DNA of 61,703 nt from Saprospiraceae bacterium. Lineage in GTDB: Bacteria > Bacteroidota > Bacteroidia > Chitinophagales > Saprospiraceae. A program made the translations under genes and the position numbers. Below, in pieces: positions 45,026-54,229 of this stretch. The notes beneath the pieces were generated by a model. That model did not search any database. It saw only the letters and a list, made by a program, of their open reading frames with translations, and was not told the origin of the DNA. Each line of letters starts with the position of its first letter. The first letter of the stretch is position 1. The stretch spans positions 1-61,703 of the forward strand of contig JAGPCT010000016.1 of NCBI GenBank assembly GCA_018057925.1, in the 5' to 3' direction.

Positions 45026-45706
45026 TTAGTCAGGAATGTGCGTGTTATCTTCTATTTTGAAAGCTTCCATCTCCTTATAGAAGGCTTGCGCTTTCATTAT
45101 GGCCTTCCCTCCCGAACCTGCAATTAAATTTCTAAACCATTTTTTATTTAAATTCTCTAGGGTATGATTTTTATAAAGCCAATAAGTCAAATAAATAAAG
45201 GCTGCTGTCATTGATACTTGTAAAAGAATGTATCCAATACCGACTTCATGCGGAAACCATGTGTTGCTCAAATAAAATGTTGTGTAAAAAGGAATTTGTA
45301 AACACATTGTTTTAGCATGATTGATTATGGATATTTGCAGTCGGGATAATTGTTGTTGGATTTCCAGGATGCTCCCATTATAATTTATGTTGTTCACCCA
45401 AACAAGGTGCTTGATATAATCTGCAAGGCCTTTTATATTGACTACTATGATTACAAAGACGGAGACTATAAAGTAATTCAAAGCAGATGAATAATTGGAA
45501 AGAGAATAAACAAATAGGTAACTTAACAACAAAATATATAGAATAAAAGACACTATTCCGGCTGTTTTTAAAGTGATTAAGGACTTCAAAGAAGATTTGA
45601 CTTTACTGTTAGTGACTTCTTTCAGAAGCAATTCATTTATCGCTAATGACTTTTCAATTTTGGCGTTTTGAGCTTTCCAAATGTCTATTAATTCTATGTT
45701 TTCCAT
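45026..45706 (-). CDS. Membrane protein linked to ECF sigma factor, possible anti-sigma
   Basis: This 226-residue protein has a hydrophilic N-terminus (1-45, MENIELIDIWKAQNAKIEKSLAINELLLKEV) followed by four hydrophobic helices (about 47-68, 75-95, 135-150 and 155-175) and a Lys-rich tail. Proteins starting with this kind of LxxIWKxQNxKIEKSLxINxxLLKE segment commonly follow ECF sigma genes in Bacteroidota. The N-terminal segment could bind the sigma factor, but it does not look like a zinc-type anti-sigma domain. Its start lies 5 bases from the sigma-factor stop, so the pair is co-translated. The anti-sigma role is inference. Confidence 0.7.
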   Translation of the reverse strand: MENIELIDIWKAQNAKIEKSLAINELLLKEVTNSKVKSSLKSLITLKTAGIVSFILYILLLSYLFVYSLSNYSSALNYFIVSVFVIIVVNIKGLADYIKHLVWVNNINYNGSILEIQQQLSRLQISIINHAKTMCLQIPFYTTFYLSNTWFPHEVGIGYILLQVSMTAAFIYLTYWLYKNHTLENLNKKWFRNLIAGSGGKAIMKAQAFYKEMEAFKIEDNTHIPD

Positions 45707-45711
45707 ATTAT

Positions 45712-46218
45712 TTACTTTTTAAGTTGGATAAATTTTTCTTTAAAATTATTTTTGATACGATTAATTTTTGTGGCGACATTCGATTCTGAAATGCCAATGA
45801 TTAGAGCCATTTCTTTGTAACTTTTTTCTTCTAAATAAAGCAGCATTAATGCCTTATCCAGATCATTGAGCTGAGAGATCATTTGTTTTAAAATACCCAA
45901 ATCCGACTCATTGTCTTTGATATCATCATCCGGGAAATTAAAAATACTCTCCGTTAATGGGTTTGCTATTTTCTTCCTGATATTCTCTTTACGATAAAAG
46001 GATATGGCAACATTTAAAGAAATACGGTAAATCCATGTTGAATGCTTGAAACTGTTGTCATAATTGTCAAAGGATCGCCACAATTGAACAATGATTTCTT
46101 GAACGAGGTCTTTCCGGTCTTCCACATTTTTACAATAGGAGTTTACAACCTTGTACAAGATGCCTTTATTTGATTGAATAACAGATAAAAAGAGGTTTGA
46201 ATGATCAATTTCGCCCAT
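45712..46218 (-). CDS. ECF-type sigma-70 factor
   Basis: This 168-residue RNA polymerase sigma subunit belongs to the extracytoplasmic-function group. Region 2 is seen at about 25-95 (YKVVNSYCKNVEDRKDLVQEIIVQLWRSFDNYDNSFKHSTWIYRISLNVAISFYRK) and region 4 at about 110-165 (LNDLDKALMLLYLEEKSYKEMALIIGISESNVATKINRIKNNFKE), with the DNA-reading helix in GISESNVATKINR. Length is typical. It overlaps the preceding small lipoprotein gene by 14 bases and is followed 5 bases later by a membrane protein gene. Such units normally respond to envelope signals. Target promoters are not known. Confidence 0.93.
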   Translation of the reverse strand: MGEIDHSNLFLSVIQSNKGILYKVVNSYCKNVEDRKDLVQEIIVQLWRSFDNYDNSFKHSTWIYRISLNVAISFYRKENIRKKIANPLTESIFNFPDDDIKDNESDLGILKQMISQLNDLDKALMLLYLEEKSYKEMALIIGISESNVATKINRIKNNFKEKFIQLKK

Positions 46219-46411
46219 CCTTAATTTTTATTTGTGAATTTACTGTGTTTTCCATTTGAGCATCATTTTTGTTTGACTTAGTAATGCGTTGACCGGAATA
46301 AGTATAGACATGATTTGTTGTAATTGAAATTCCGCATCCGGTAGCTATAGTCAGTATTGCGATACATGTAACGACCAAAAGGGTGTTGTTTCTTTTATGC
46401 ATTTGATTCAT
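46205..46411 (-). CDS. Putative small lipoprotein upstream of the sigma factor
   Basis: This 68-residue protein has a plausible signal peptide and lipobox (TLLVVTCIAILTIATGC, Cys26), then a short polar tail (TTNHVYTYSGQRITKSNKN...). I know no family. It overlaps the sigma-factor start by 14 bases on the same strand, so it could be translationally coupled and could act as the envelope-side signal for the sigma/membrane-protein pair. A start at the fourth residue (Met-His-Lys) is equally possible. The signal-peptide logic supports a real gene, but the small size leaves doubt. Confidence 0.55.
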   Translation of the reverse strand: MNQMHKRNNTLLVVTCIAILTIATGCGISITTNHVYTYSGQRITKSNKNDAQMENTVNSQIKIKDGRN

Positions 46412-46835
46412 TTATTTGATGTTTATTGTTCTTTTTACAGATTATTCGCACGATGAATCAAAATATCACAAATCGGAATGACAATTTTCCATAATATTTC
46501 ATCGGAACAAATACTTTGCTTTGTCGTGTAGGGTTTTAAAGTAGCAAAATTCCCAAACTTAAACGATAGATTGTGAACGTATTAGACAACTATTGAAAAT
46601 AAATTTAAAAATTATTAACCAAATATTTGGCAAAACTAAAAACGTTATTTAATTTTATTGTTGAAAGCCTACCGAAATATCGGAAGCCCAAGTTAAATGT
46701 CTTTACTACTAATGCTACGGCAAAGATTCATCCCTTGTCATAAGGGGAGACTAATTTTTTTTTAGAATCTTGATTGCTTAGCAACGGGAATAAGAGGCAA
46801 AAACCCGAATTCCGCAAGGGACAAAAGCGGAATCG

Positions 46836-46900
46836 ATATACAACACGTAGTCAATGGTTTAAAGAAGCCATTAAGACGATACGTACACCAGGATGTCCCT
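46836..46900. repeat. Degenerate copy of the AATGGTTTAAAGAA hairpin
   Basis: CAATGGTTTAAAGAAGCCATT occupies about 46852-46872, in a TACAACACGTAG...ACGATACGTAC context resembling the element at 42616-42672. The inner hairpin is intact; the outer arms are eroded. Confidence 0.55.
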
Positions 46901-46903
46901 TAT

Positions 46904-46945
46904 AATCAGCATTACGTGGTTTTTGAAAAACTTTTACTGCTGAAT
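46904..46945. repeat. Second TCAGCA/TGCTGAA hairpin
   Basis: ATCAGCATTACGTGGTTTTT...AAAAACTTTTACTGCTGAAT has the same plan as the hairpin at 41877-41916, with outer AGCA/TGCT arms, central GGTTTTTGAAAAAC and similar length. It lies in the spacer before the surface-protein operon. Confidence 0.55.
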
Positions 46946-47162
46946 TGGGGATGAACAAGATTTGAAACCCATCAAAATTACCGCCGATGAGAACGATTTT
47001 TACGATTTGGAAAAAGCTTAATTATACCCTAAATGATGCACCAATAGGCAAAGCTTTAGTGTGCCCTGCCCCTAATCATTCCATGGTGATTCGCTTCAAG
47101 ATGTTTTCTTCCATAGATTATTTTATTGTAAACCAGGATTTATCCATCAAATTATACCTGCC

Positions 47163-50100
47163 ATGAACAGAGTATTATATACAATTCTATTATGCTGTTA
47201 TATGAGTATCTTTGTCATAGGTCAACCACTGATTGAAGTGGATGCACCTTTGCAATGCCCTCATTTCCGTTCGCCCGTCATCACAGGAGGGCAGTTTTTA
47301 CCGGGATGTCCGCCCGCTGGCTACATTTATATTCCGCATATGATAGACTACGAAGGGAACTATGAATACAGTGTCAATGGCGGTTCAACCTGGCAAAGCA
47401 GTCCATATTTTGGCAACTTAAACCGCGGAAGCTATAATGTGAAAATGAGATTGACCATCGGTTCACAGTCGTGTATCGAAGATTATCCCTCTAATCCGGT
47501 CCAACTGAATTATAAGGACTTTGCAGTACAGGTATATCACAACGACATAGATTCGATGGAACAAAGGGGAAAACTAATCATTGATACGGTATTGGTAAGT
47601 CAACCAGCGACGTGTAGCAATACCGGAACGATTGAGGTTAAGTTGATACAAAACATAAGTGGTACGTATGAATATTCGTTGGATGGACAAAACTTTCAAC
47701 CACAGCGCTTCTTTTACAATATGCCGGTGGGTAAGTACACCGTTTTTGTAAGAAAGCTTGGCTCCAACTGTCCGGTTGCATATCGGCGGGAGCTGAATCT
47801 CATGCCGGGACATTATCCTTCATTTCTGGGCATATTAAATAACTGGGGTTGCCAGAAAGGCGAGTTACGAATCATCTTAAATGATATGGCCGGTGTATCA
47901 TGCAGCATTGATGGCGGAGTCACATGGCAGAATGATGCATATTTTCCCAATCTTGATCCGGGATATTATTATCCGAGAGTAAAGAAGAATAATTGTATTA
48001 TGATTCCTCCTGATGTTCCCTTTGCAGGAATCAATAATTACAAGCCACAGGTGTTAGACTTGTCTTTCAATCCGGGGCCATGCAATGGTCTGGGTACAAT
48101 ATCATGCAAGCTTTATTTACCATTTTTAAAGGGCTTGGATGGCGGTATAAATCTAAAAGTCAGCTATGACGGCACCAACTACACACAATTAGATATCCAA
48201 AACTTGCCCAATGTTCAGATTGGTGTGCCGGTCAAGACAACACGCATCTATGTAAAGGTTATTCTGGGCTCAACAGAATGTATCTATTATTTTGATATTC
48301 CTTCTACAACGGGCAAGTTGACATCGCCGGTTATCAACAAAGTACAGCCTTCTTGCCTCCTTGCCAACGGCAGCATCACGATTACCGCACAAGATAACGG
48401 TAGTTATGAATATAGTATTGATAACGGCTTAACCTGGCATTCTTCCGCAACTTTTTCGGGATTATCACCGGGCGAATTTAAGGTGTGTTATCGAAACATC
48501 CCGGGGACATGCTTCTCCGATACTGTCAAAACGGATCTTGTCAATCAAAATATTCCGCCCGTCATCACCGGTGTCATTAAGAATAATATCACAAATTGTG
48601 GACTTACCGATGGCAAAATTACCATCAATGCCACTCCGGGTACCGGCGCTACCTTTTATAGTATCAACAATGGCGCCACTTGGCAAAGCAGCAACATTTT
48701 CAACAATCTGGGAGAAGGAGACTACAACATCAAAATCAAGAATGACAATAATTCCTGTGAAGTGGTGTATGGCAGTAATCCGATTCACATAAGTAAGCCC
48801 ATACCTCCTGCCTTTGTATCCGTTGCCCATACGAATGTCACAGATTGTGGTCTGATTGATGGAACAATCTCCATTACAGCGACTCCCGGCTCTTCCGGCC
48901 TTCAATACTCCATCAATGGTGGAGGCACATGGCAGACAACAGCGACATATTCAGGATTAGCCGGAGGAAGCTATAATATACGTATTCGTAACAATGACGC
49001 AACATGTGAAGTTATCTATGGTTCCAATCCAATAATTATTACGACGCCGATAGCACCGACACTCAATTCGGTTACATTTGACAATACAACAGACTGTAAT
49101 GTCAATAATGCAACAATAACAATCAATGCAACGCCGGGATCTGCCGCCTTGCGATATTCTATCGACAATGGCAATAATTGGTTTCAATCAGGCTCCTTTT
49201 CCGGACTTGCCCCGGCAGATTATACCATCAAAATAAAAAATGCGGACAATACGTGTATCGTAAACAACCCCACCAATCCACTTCATATTCCCGGACATAC
49301 TGCACCTTCTATTACAGATGTCCAGGTGGAAGATGTGTCGGATTGTGGAATGAATGATGGGCAGATTACGGTTTTGGCGACTGCCGGCGAAGGCAACATA
49401 CAATATTCTATCAACAATGGTACGACATGGTCTTCTTCCTCCGTATTTTCAAACCTTTCGGCAGGCAATTATCAGGTTAAAATCAGGAATAACAATGGAA
49501 CATGTGCCGTATCATTCTTGTTCAATCCGGTAGAGATTATTGCACCTCAACCACCTGCATTTATCAGTGTAAGCCATACCAATGTATCAGATTGTGGCTT
49601 GTCCAATGGCACGATTACCATTGAAGCGAATCCCGGATCCTCTTCCTTGCAATATAGTATCAATAATGGGGTAACATGGCAATCCTCTAAACAGTTTAAC
49701 AATCTTTCTGCAGGACCTTATCTTATCGCCATAAGAAATGCGGATGCTACCTGTCGGCAGGATTATGCACAAAATCCGGTTGCAATAACATCACCAATAC
49801 CACCGACTATCAATTCTGTCGATAAGACGGATGTAAGTGACTGTAGCGTTACAGATGGTACTATTGCGATTCACGCTTCCCCCGGGAGCAGTGCTTTGAA
49901 GTATTCAATAGACAATGGCTCCACGTGGTCAGACAATTCCCTCTTTACGGGACTGAGTCACGGTACGTATTATGTTTATGTAAAAAATGCTGATAACACC
50001 TGTAGTGTAGGATACGGTGCTAACCCCATCGTCATCAAAGCGCCATCTGCCCCTGCTATTACCGGTATAGCGGTTGAACCGCCGACAACATGTGTCAATC

Positions 50101-53100
50101 CTCGAGGCAAGATAACCATCGAATATGCCATAGGAAGCGGTATGCCACAGTTTACTATTGATGGTGGTGTAACATGGTCATCCAACAATATATATTCCAA
50201 TCTATCCCCCGGTACTTATTACGTAGGAATCCGCAATATGGATGGCAGTTGCGCTTCAATCAACACCTCACCGACAATCATTGAAGCGCTGCCATGGCCA
50301 CAGATAACAGACGTTCAGGTGGAGGGCTTGATAGGTTGTAGCTCAGGCACAGCAACAATTACCATTCTTGCACAAGGATCTGGCTCACTGGACTTAAGGT
50401 ACAGTATTGATGACGGAGTCACTTGGCACCTTTCCAATACCTTCCCGGGCTTAATGTCAGGCAATTACAATATTATGGTCAAATATGAAACCAATGTCTG
50501 TGTCGTTGAATATAATAACAATCCCATCTTTCTTCAGCGCACTCCCGATCCAATTGTCCAGAACGTAGTCAAAACAGACCCTACATCGTGTACCAACCAA
50601 CAATCCGGAAGTATCCAAATACAAGCGTCCGATCCATCCGAATTGAGCCTGTCATATAGTATTAACAACGGTACAAACTGGCAATCCGGTTCAATATTTA
50701 ACAATCTGGAATCGGGTGTTTATTTTGTTGCTGTAAAAAATAATCTGGGATGTATCCGGTACTATGACGCCAACCCTATCCAGCTTAATGCCCCATCTCA
50801 ACCCATTATTACTACGGTTGATTCAATTCACCAGCCGGGGTGCAAGTCGTCTGATGGATCATTTACCATCAGATATACCAATAGCCTTCCTGTTGAATTT
50901 AGCATCAACAATGGAGCGACGTGGGTTTCAACACCACAGTTTAACAACATGGAAGCAGGTAATTATTATTTAAAAATTAGAAATGCGGATGGAAATTGTG
51001 AAAACGCTTACTTATACAACCCATTTAAATTGGAAGAGCAAATAAACTTTGCTATAACGCAGGTAACGGTTGTCAACCCTACCGGTTGCCATACAGAGGA
51101 TGGTAGCATAACAATCTTTGTACAGCCCGCCAACACTTATGAGTATTCAATAGATGGCGGAAACCAATGGTCGTTGGCTTCCACTTTTGAGAATTTGTCA
51201 CAGGGGAGTTATGGTATCAAGGTTCGTCTGCCTAATACCGCTTGTATTCTTTCTTATTCAAGTGCTGTAACTATCAAATCACAGTCTGCGCCCGTCATCA
51301 AAGAGGTCAGCATTTATCAACCTTCTTGTGGTCAATCAGATGGGAAGATTGTTATTGAAACATCTTCTACGGGCACAATAGAATATAGTATAGATCGGGG
51401 TGATAACTGGCAAAGCAGCGGCACTTTTACGGACTTGGCGGCCGGCATATTCTTTCCTGTCATTCGCTTTGCCCAGGGCGACTGTTATACTTATGCTGAC
51501 TCTGTCGTCTTGCTCAGTAATACACCGGTTGAGATTTGGAGTGTCGTCGCAAAAGACAATACAAATTGTGAGAATGCCAATGGTCAAATAACGATTGCTG
51601 CCTCAGCATCTGATGTCTTATATAGCATAGACGGAGGAAATACGTGGCAGGCTCAACCGTACTTTGAACACCTACCCGAAGGACAATACCAAATACAGGT
51701 GAAACACACCCCTTCTGGCTGTATCGCCATATATCCCGGAATCGTCCACATCCTATCTGTCGGAGGAGCCTCAATTTTAGGTTACGATTTTCTTTCAACA
51801 GATAATTGTAGCGGGTTGCAAGCCTTTATATCCATCCATTCTATCGATGCTGATAACTATAGTATTGACGGTGGACTGACGTGGACAACCGACTCTATAT
51901 TTCAACAATTAGATACCGGGACATATCAAATAGCCGTACAGAAGGGATCCTGTATAACCCGAGGCGATTCGCTTGTGTTTTTACCCTTGGCTGAAGTGAA
52001 AGTTGTAGATGTCACCACAACCTTGGCCACTTCTTGTATTCAAAATGATGGCAGCATATCCATTATCGCTGACCCATTGGAAAATGTTGATTCTTACAGT
52101 ATCGACGGGGGTCTTTCTTTCTTTGATAAACCAATGTTTGATAGTCTTTATGCGGGAGTATATAGTCCTTTAATTAAAAATAAAAATGGTTGTTTGTTTG
52201 GTGCTTCGCCAACAACTATTTATGCCAATGGAGACCTAAAAATCAACTCCGTTGAGACGATTCAGCCCACCCTGTGTACATCGTCGGACGGTCGCATTAT
52301 TATACACCCGATAGACACAGTAAGGAGGCTGTATAGCATTGATAGAGGGTTTAATTGGCAAGAGGATACATTATTTAATGACTTAAAAGCTGGAGAATAT
52401 ACTGTTTTGTACAAGGAGAAGTCGGATTCTTGTGTTTATTCGCTTTCATCAGAAGTTGTGCTGTCCGGTAAAAATACGCCTCAAATAAGCGCTGTAGTCA
52501 TCACGACCTCGGATAGCTGTAAAAATGGGCATTCCGTCCTTCAAGTCGAGGCAACCGGAGAAAACCTATTGTACAGTATTGATAATGGTGGGCATTGGAC
52601 ATCAACACCGATATTTTCAGGACTATCAGATGGACCATATATTATCGTTACCTTAGATAGCCTTAGTGGATGTATCGGGCAGGATACGGCAGTATATGTT
52701 TATGCCGGCGCACCGAATATTTCCGACTCCATCGACAAAGCAGATGTCACCACCTGTTCAATAAAAGATGGGCGTATCACCATCAGATTGACGCCCGGTC
52801 GTATTCTTCGATATTCAATCAATAATGGTGAAAACTTTCAGCAAAGCAATGATTTTACAAATCTAGCGCCGGGAAGCTACTTGGTGGTCGTAGAAGACGT
52901 GGAAAGCGGATGCCGTTCTGAGACCAAAGAAATAAGAATCGGGTGGCAGGGCTTTGATCCGGATGCAATAGTGCTCAAACAAAGGGATGCATTTTGCGAC
53001 AATTCGGGAGTTATCTACACGGAGGGCAACTATCCCGGGCTGTCGTTTTCTATCAACGAAGGCCTGACCTGGCAGACTGTACCCAATTTTAAGGATTTAG

Positions 53101-54188
53101 CAGCAGGAACATATAGCGTAACAATAAAGGGAAGTAATACCTGCCTTTATAAGCCGGGAATACCGGTAATCATAGGCAAAGCAGATACTCTATCGTATAG
53201 CGCCACTGTGGAGACGCCGACGTGCCGTGATATGGACAACGGTAAGATTACGGTGACACTCGATCCGGATCAAGACGATGAAACGATTATAACGTGGCCT
53301 GATGGAACGCATGGCAAAGGAATTGTAGGAGCTGCCGGTGCCTATACCATCCTGTTTCGTTACAAAGAGTGCTCATCTTTCGCGACAATATATATACCGG
53401 AATCAACGCAGCCTAATATAGAATGGACACCTGTGAAGGATACTTTTCTGTGTACGTCGCCGCAGGTAGCATACGATTTTGCCGAATATCCATACGACTT
53501 TACGTGGAAATACAATAGAAAAGAGTATTTCGGCAGTAAGTTTTTGGCGGGTGCCGGAGAAGTGTTATTGTATATTCGTGATACAGCCGGCTGTTTGCGC
53601 CAAGACCAATGGAAGATCGATATTTCGGCAGATATCAAAGACTTAGACTTCTTGCTGCCCACAGAAGGGTTGGTGGGATACAACATCATAGCGGCAGACA
53701 TATCTAATCCTATTCCGGACAGCATTCGATGGACAATAGATTCTACCAACCTCAGTGCAGCCCAAAGCATCGACAATCAATTGTTTTTGATATATAACCA
53801 CTCGGGAAGTTATCCCGTCACAGCCGATATATGGTCGGGTGATTGCCATGTTAGGATAATCAAATATTGTACGGTATTCGCATCGGCCGATAGCCTGACT
53901 ATTCCGATAGAGACTCCGAATAATAACACCATCCAGGCTATGTCCGTCTATCCTTCACCCAACAACGGGATATTCAAGATATTGATGGAATATAGCAAGC
54001 CCGAACCCGGGATGATTCATATTTATGACCAGAAAGGGAATCGTATTTATACACAGCAAGTTAATCCTACTTTCAACATAGAAGTATTTCCAATGGAACT
54101 TAATAATGCCGAATCGGGAATACACTCAGCTGTATATCAGTCAATGAATGGAGAGACAAGGTGGCGGAATTTTATCATCATTAAATAG
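47163..54188 (+). CDS. Giant repeat-containing surface protein with T9SS tail, adhesin-like
   Basis: This 2341-residue protein has a signal peptide (YTILLCCYMSIFVIGQ). From about residue 40 to 2020 it consists of roughly 24 beta-sandwich-like repeats of about 80-95 residues. The core reads (L/I)xYSI(N/D)(N/G)GxTWQxSxxFxxLxxGxY, for example at about 420, 500 and 590. Most repeats also carry a Cys near the start (TDCG-like) and another near the end (TC or SC), which could form a disulfide. The last 80 residues (MSVYPSPNNGIFKILMEY...RWRNFIIIK) are a T9SS type A sorting domain. The plan resembles SprB-type and other huge adhesins of Bacteroidota, but I cannot assign the exact repeat family. It leads a five-gene operon. 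Confidence 0.87.
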   Translation: MNRVLYTILLCCYMSIFVIGQPLIEVDAPLQCPHFRSPVITGGQFLPGCPPAGYIYIPHMIDYEGNYEYSVNGGSTWQSSPYFGNLNRGSYNVKMRLTIGSQSCIEDYPSNPVQLNYKDFAVQVYHNDIDSMEQRGKLIIDTVLVSQPATCSNTGTIEVKLIQNISGTYEYSLDGQNFQPQRFFYNMPVGKYTVFVRKLGSNCPVAYRRELNLMPGHYPSFLGILNNWGCQKGELRIILNDMAGVSCSIDGGVTWQNDAYFPNLDPGYYYPRVKKNNCIMIPPDVPFAGINNYKPQVLDLSFNPGPCNGLGTISCKLYLPFLKGLDGGINLKVSYDGTNYTQLDIQNLPNVQIGVPVKTTRIYVKVILGSTECIYYFDIPSTTGKLTSPVINKVQPSCLLANGSITITAQDNGSYEYSIDNGLTWHSSATFSGLSPGEFKVCYRNIPGTCFSDTVKTDLVNQNIPPVITGVIKNNITNCGLTDGKITINATPGTGATFYSINNGATWQSSNIFNNLGEGDYNIKIKNDNNSCEVVYGSNPIHISKPIPPAFVSVAHTNVTDCGLIDGTISITATPGSSGLQYSINGGGTWQTTATYSGLAGGSYNIRIRNNDATCEVIYGSNPIIITTPIAPTLNSVTFDNTTDCNVNNATITINATPGSAALRYSIDNGNNWFQSGSFSGLAPADYTIKIKNADNTCIVNNPTNPLHIPGHTAPSITDVQVEDVSDCGMNDGQITVLATAGEGNIQYSINNGTTWSSSSVFSNLSAGNYQVKIRNNNGTCAVSFLFNPVEIIAPQPPAFISVSHTNVSDCGLSNGTITIEANPGSSSLQYSINNGVTWQSSKQFNNLSAGPYLIAIRNADATCRQDYAQNPVAITSPIPPTINSVDKTDVSDCSVTDGTIAIHASPGSSALKYSIDNGSTWSDNSLFTGLSHGTYYVYVKNADNTCSVGYGANPIVIKAPSAPAITGIAVEPPTTCVNPRGKITIEYAIGSGMPQFTIDGGVTWSSNNIYSNLSPGTYYVGIRNMDGSCASINTSPTIIEALPWPQITDVQVEGLIGCSSGTATITILAQGSGSLDLRYSIDDGVTWHLSNTFPGLMSGNYNIMVKYETNVCVVEYNNNPIFLQRTPDPIVQNVVKTDPTSCTNQQSGSIQIQASDPSELSLSYSINNGTNWQSGSIFNNLESGVYFVAVKNNLGCIRYYDANPIQLNAPSQPIITTVDSIHQPGCKSSDGSFTIRYTNSLPVEFSINNGATWVSTPQFNNMEAGNYYLKIRNADGNCENAYLYNPFKLEEQINFAITQVTVVNPTGCHTEDGSITIFVQPANTYEYSIDGGNQWSLASTFENLSQGSYGIKVRLPNTACILSYSSAVTIKSQSAPVIKEVSIYQPSCGQSDGKIVIETSSTGTIEYSIDRGDNWQSSGTFTDLAAGIFFPVIRFAQGDCYTYADSVVLLSNTPVEIWSVVAKDNTNCENANGQITIAASASDVLYSIDGGNTWQAQPYFEHLPEGQYQIQVKHTPSGCIAIYPGIVHILSVGGASILGYDFLSTDNCSGLQAFISIHSIDADNYSIDGGLTWTTDSIFQQLDTGTYQIAVQKGSCITRGDSLVFLPLAEVKVVDVTTTLATSCIQNDGSISIIADPLENVDSYSIDGGLSFFDKPMFDSLYAGVYSPLIKNKNGCLFGASPTTIYANGDLKINSVETIQPTLCTSSDGRIIIHPIDTVRRLYSIDRGFNWQEDTLFNDLKAGEYTVLYKEKSDSCVYSLSSEVVLSGKNTPQISAVVITTSDSCKNGHSVLQVEATGENLLYSIDNGGHWTSTPIFSGLSDGPYIIVTLDSLSGCIGQDTAVYVYAGAPNISDSIDKADVTTCSIKDGRITIRLTPGRILRYSINNGENFQQSNDFTNLAPGSYLVVVEDVESGCRSETKEIRIGWQGFDPDAIVLKQRDAFCDNSGVIYTEGNYPGLSFSINEGLTWQTVPNFKDLAAGTYSVTIKGSNTCLYKPGIPVIIGKADTLSYSATVETPTCRDMDNGKITVTLDPDQDDETIITWPDGTHGKGIVGAAGAYTILFRYKECSSFATIYIPESTQPNIEWTPVKDTFLCTSPQVAYDFAEYPYDFTWKYNRKEYFGSKFLAGAGEVLLYIRDTAGCLRQDQWKIDISADIKDLDFLLPTEGLVGYNIIAADISNPIPDSIRWTIDSTNLSAAQSIDNQLFLIYNHSGSYPVTADIWSGDCHVRIIKYCTVFASADSLTIPIETPNNNTIQAMSVYPSPNNGIFKILMEYSKPEPGMIHIYDQKGNRIYTQQVNPTFNIEVFPMELNNAESGIHSAVYQSMNGETRWRNFIIIK

Positions 54189-54229
54189 TGTAAAAAGCAT
54201 TATCTGTTAACCCTTAAAGGAAGAGTATT

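Larger units (their letters stand above)
46412..47162. other. Non-coding spacer before the surface-protein operon
   Basis: About 750 bases with no credible gene. It holds a CCGAAATATCGG mini-hairpin near 46672, a CCCTTGTCATAAGGG hairpin near 46732, a degenerate copy of the AATGGTTTAAAGAA repeat (about 46836-46900) and a TTCAGCA/TGCTGAA-type hairpin (46904-46945). The operon's promoter should lie here, but no clear TAnnTTTG match is seen near the ATG at 47163. Confidence 0.6.

Noticed and set aside
48465-48905. Minus-strand 146-residue frame inside the repeat protein
   Set aside because: Antisense shadow of the repeated coding sequence; several similar ones occur at the same repeat phase.
47163-54188. 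CRISPR array or DNA tandem repeat
   Set aside because: The periodicity is at protein level (80-95 residues) with diverged DNA; there are no identical short repeats with unique spacers.
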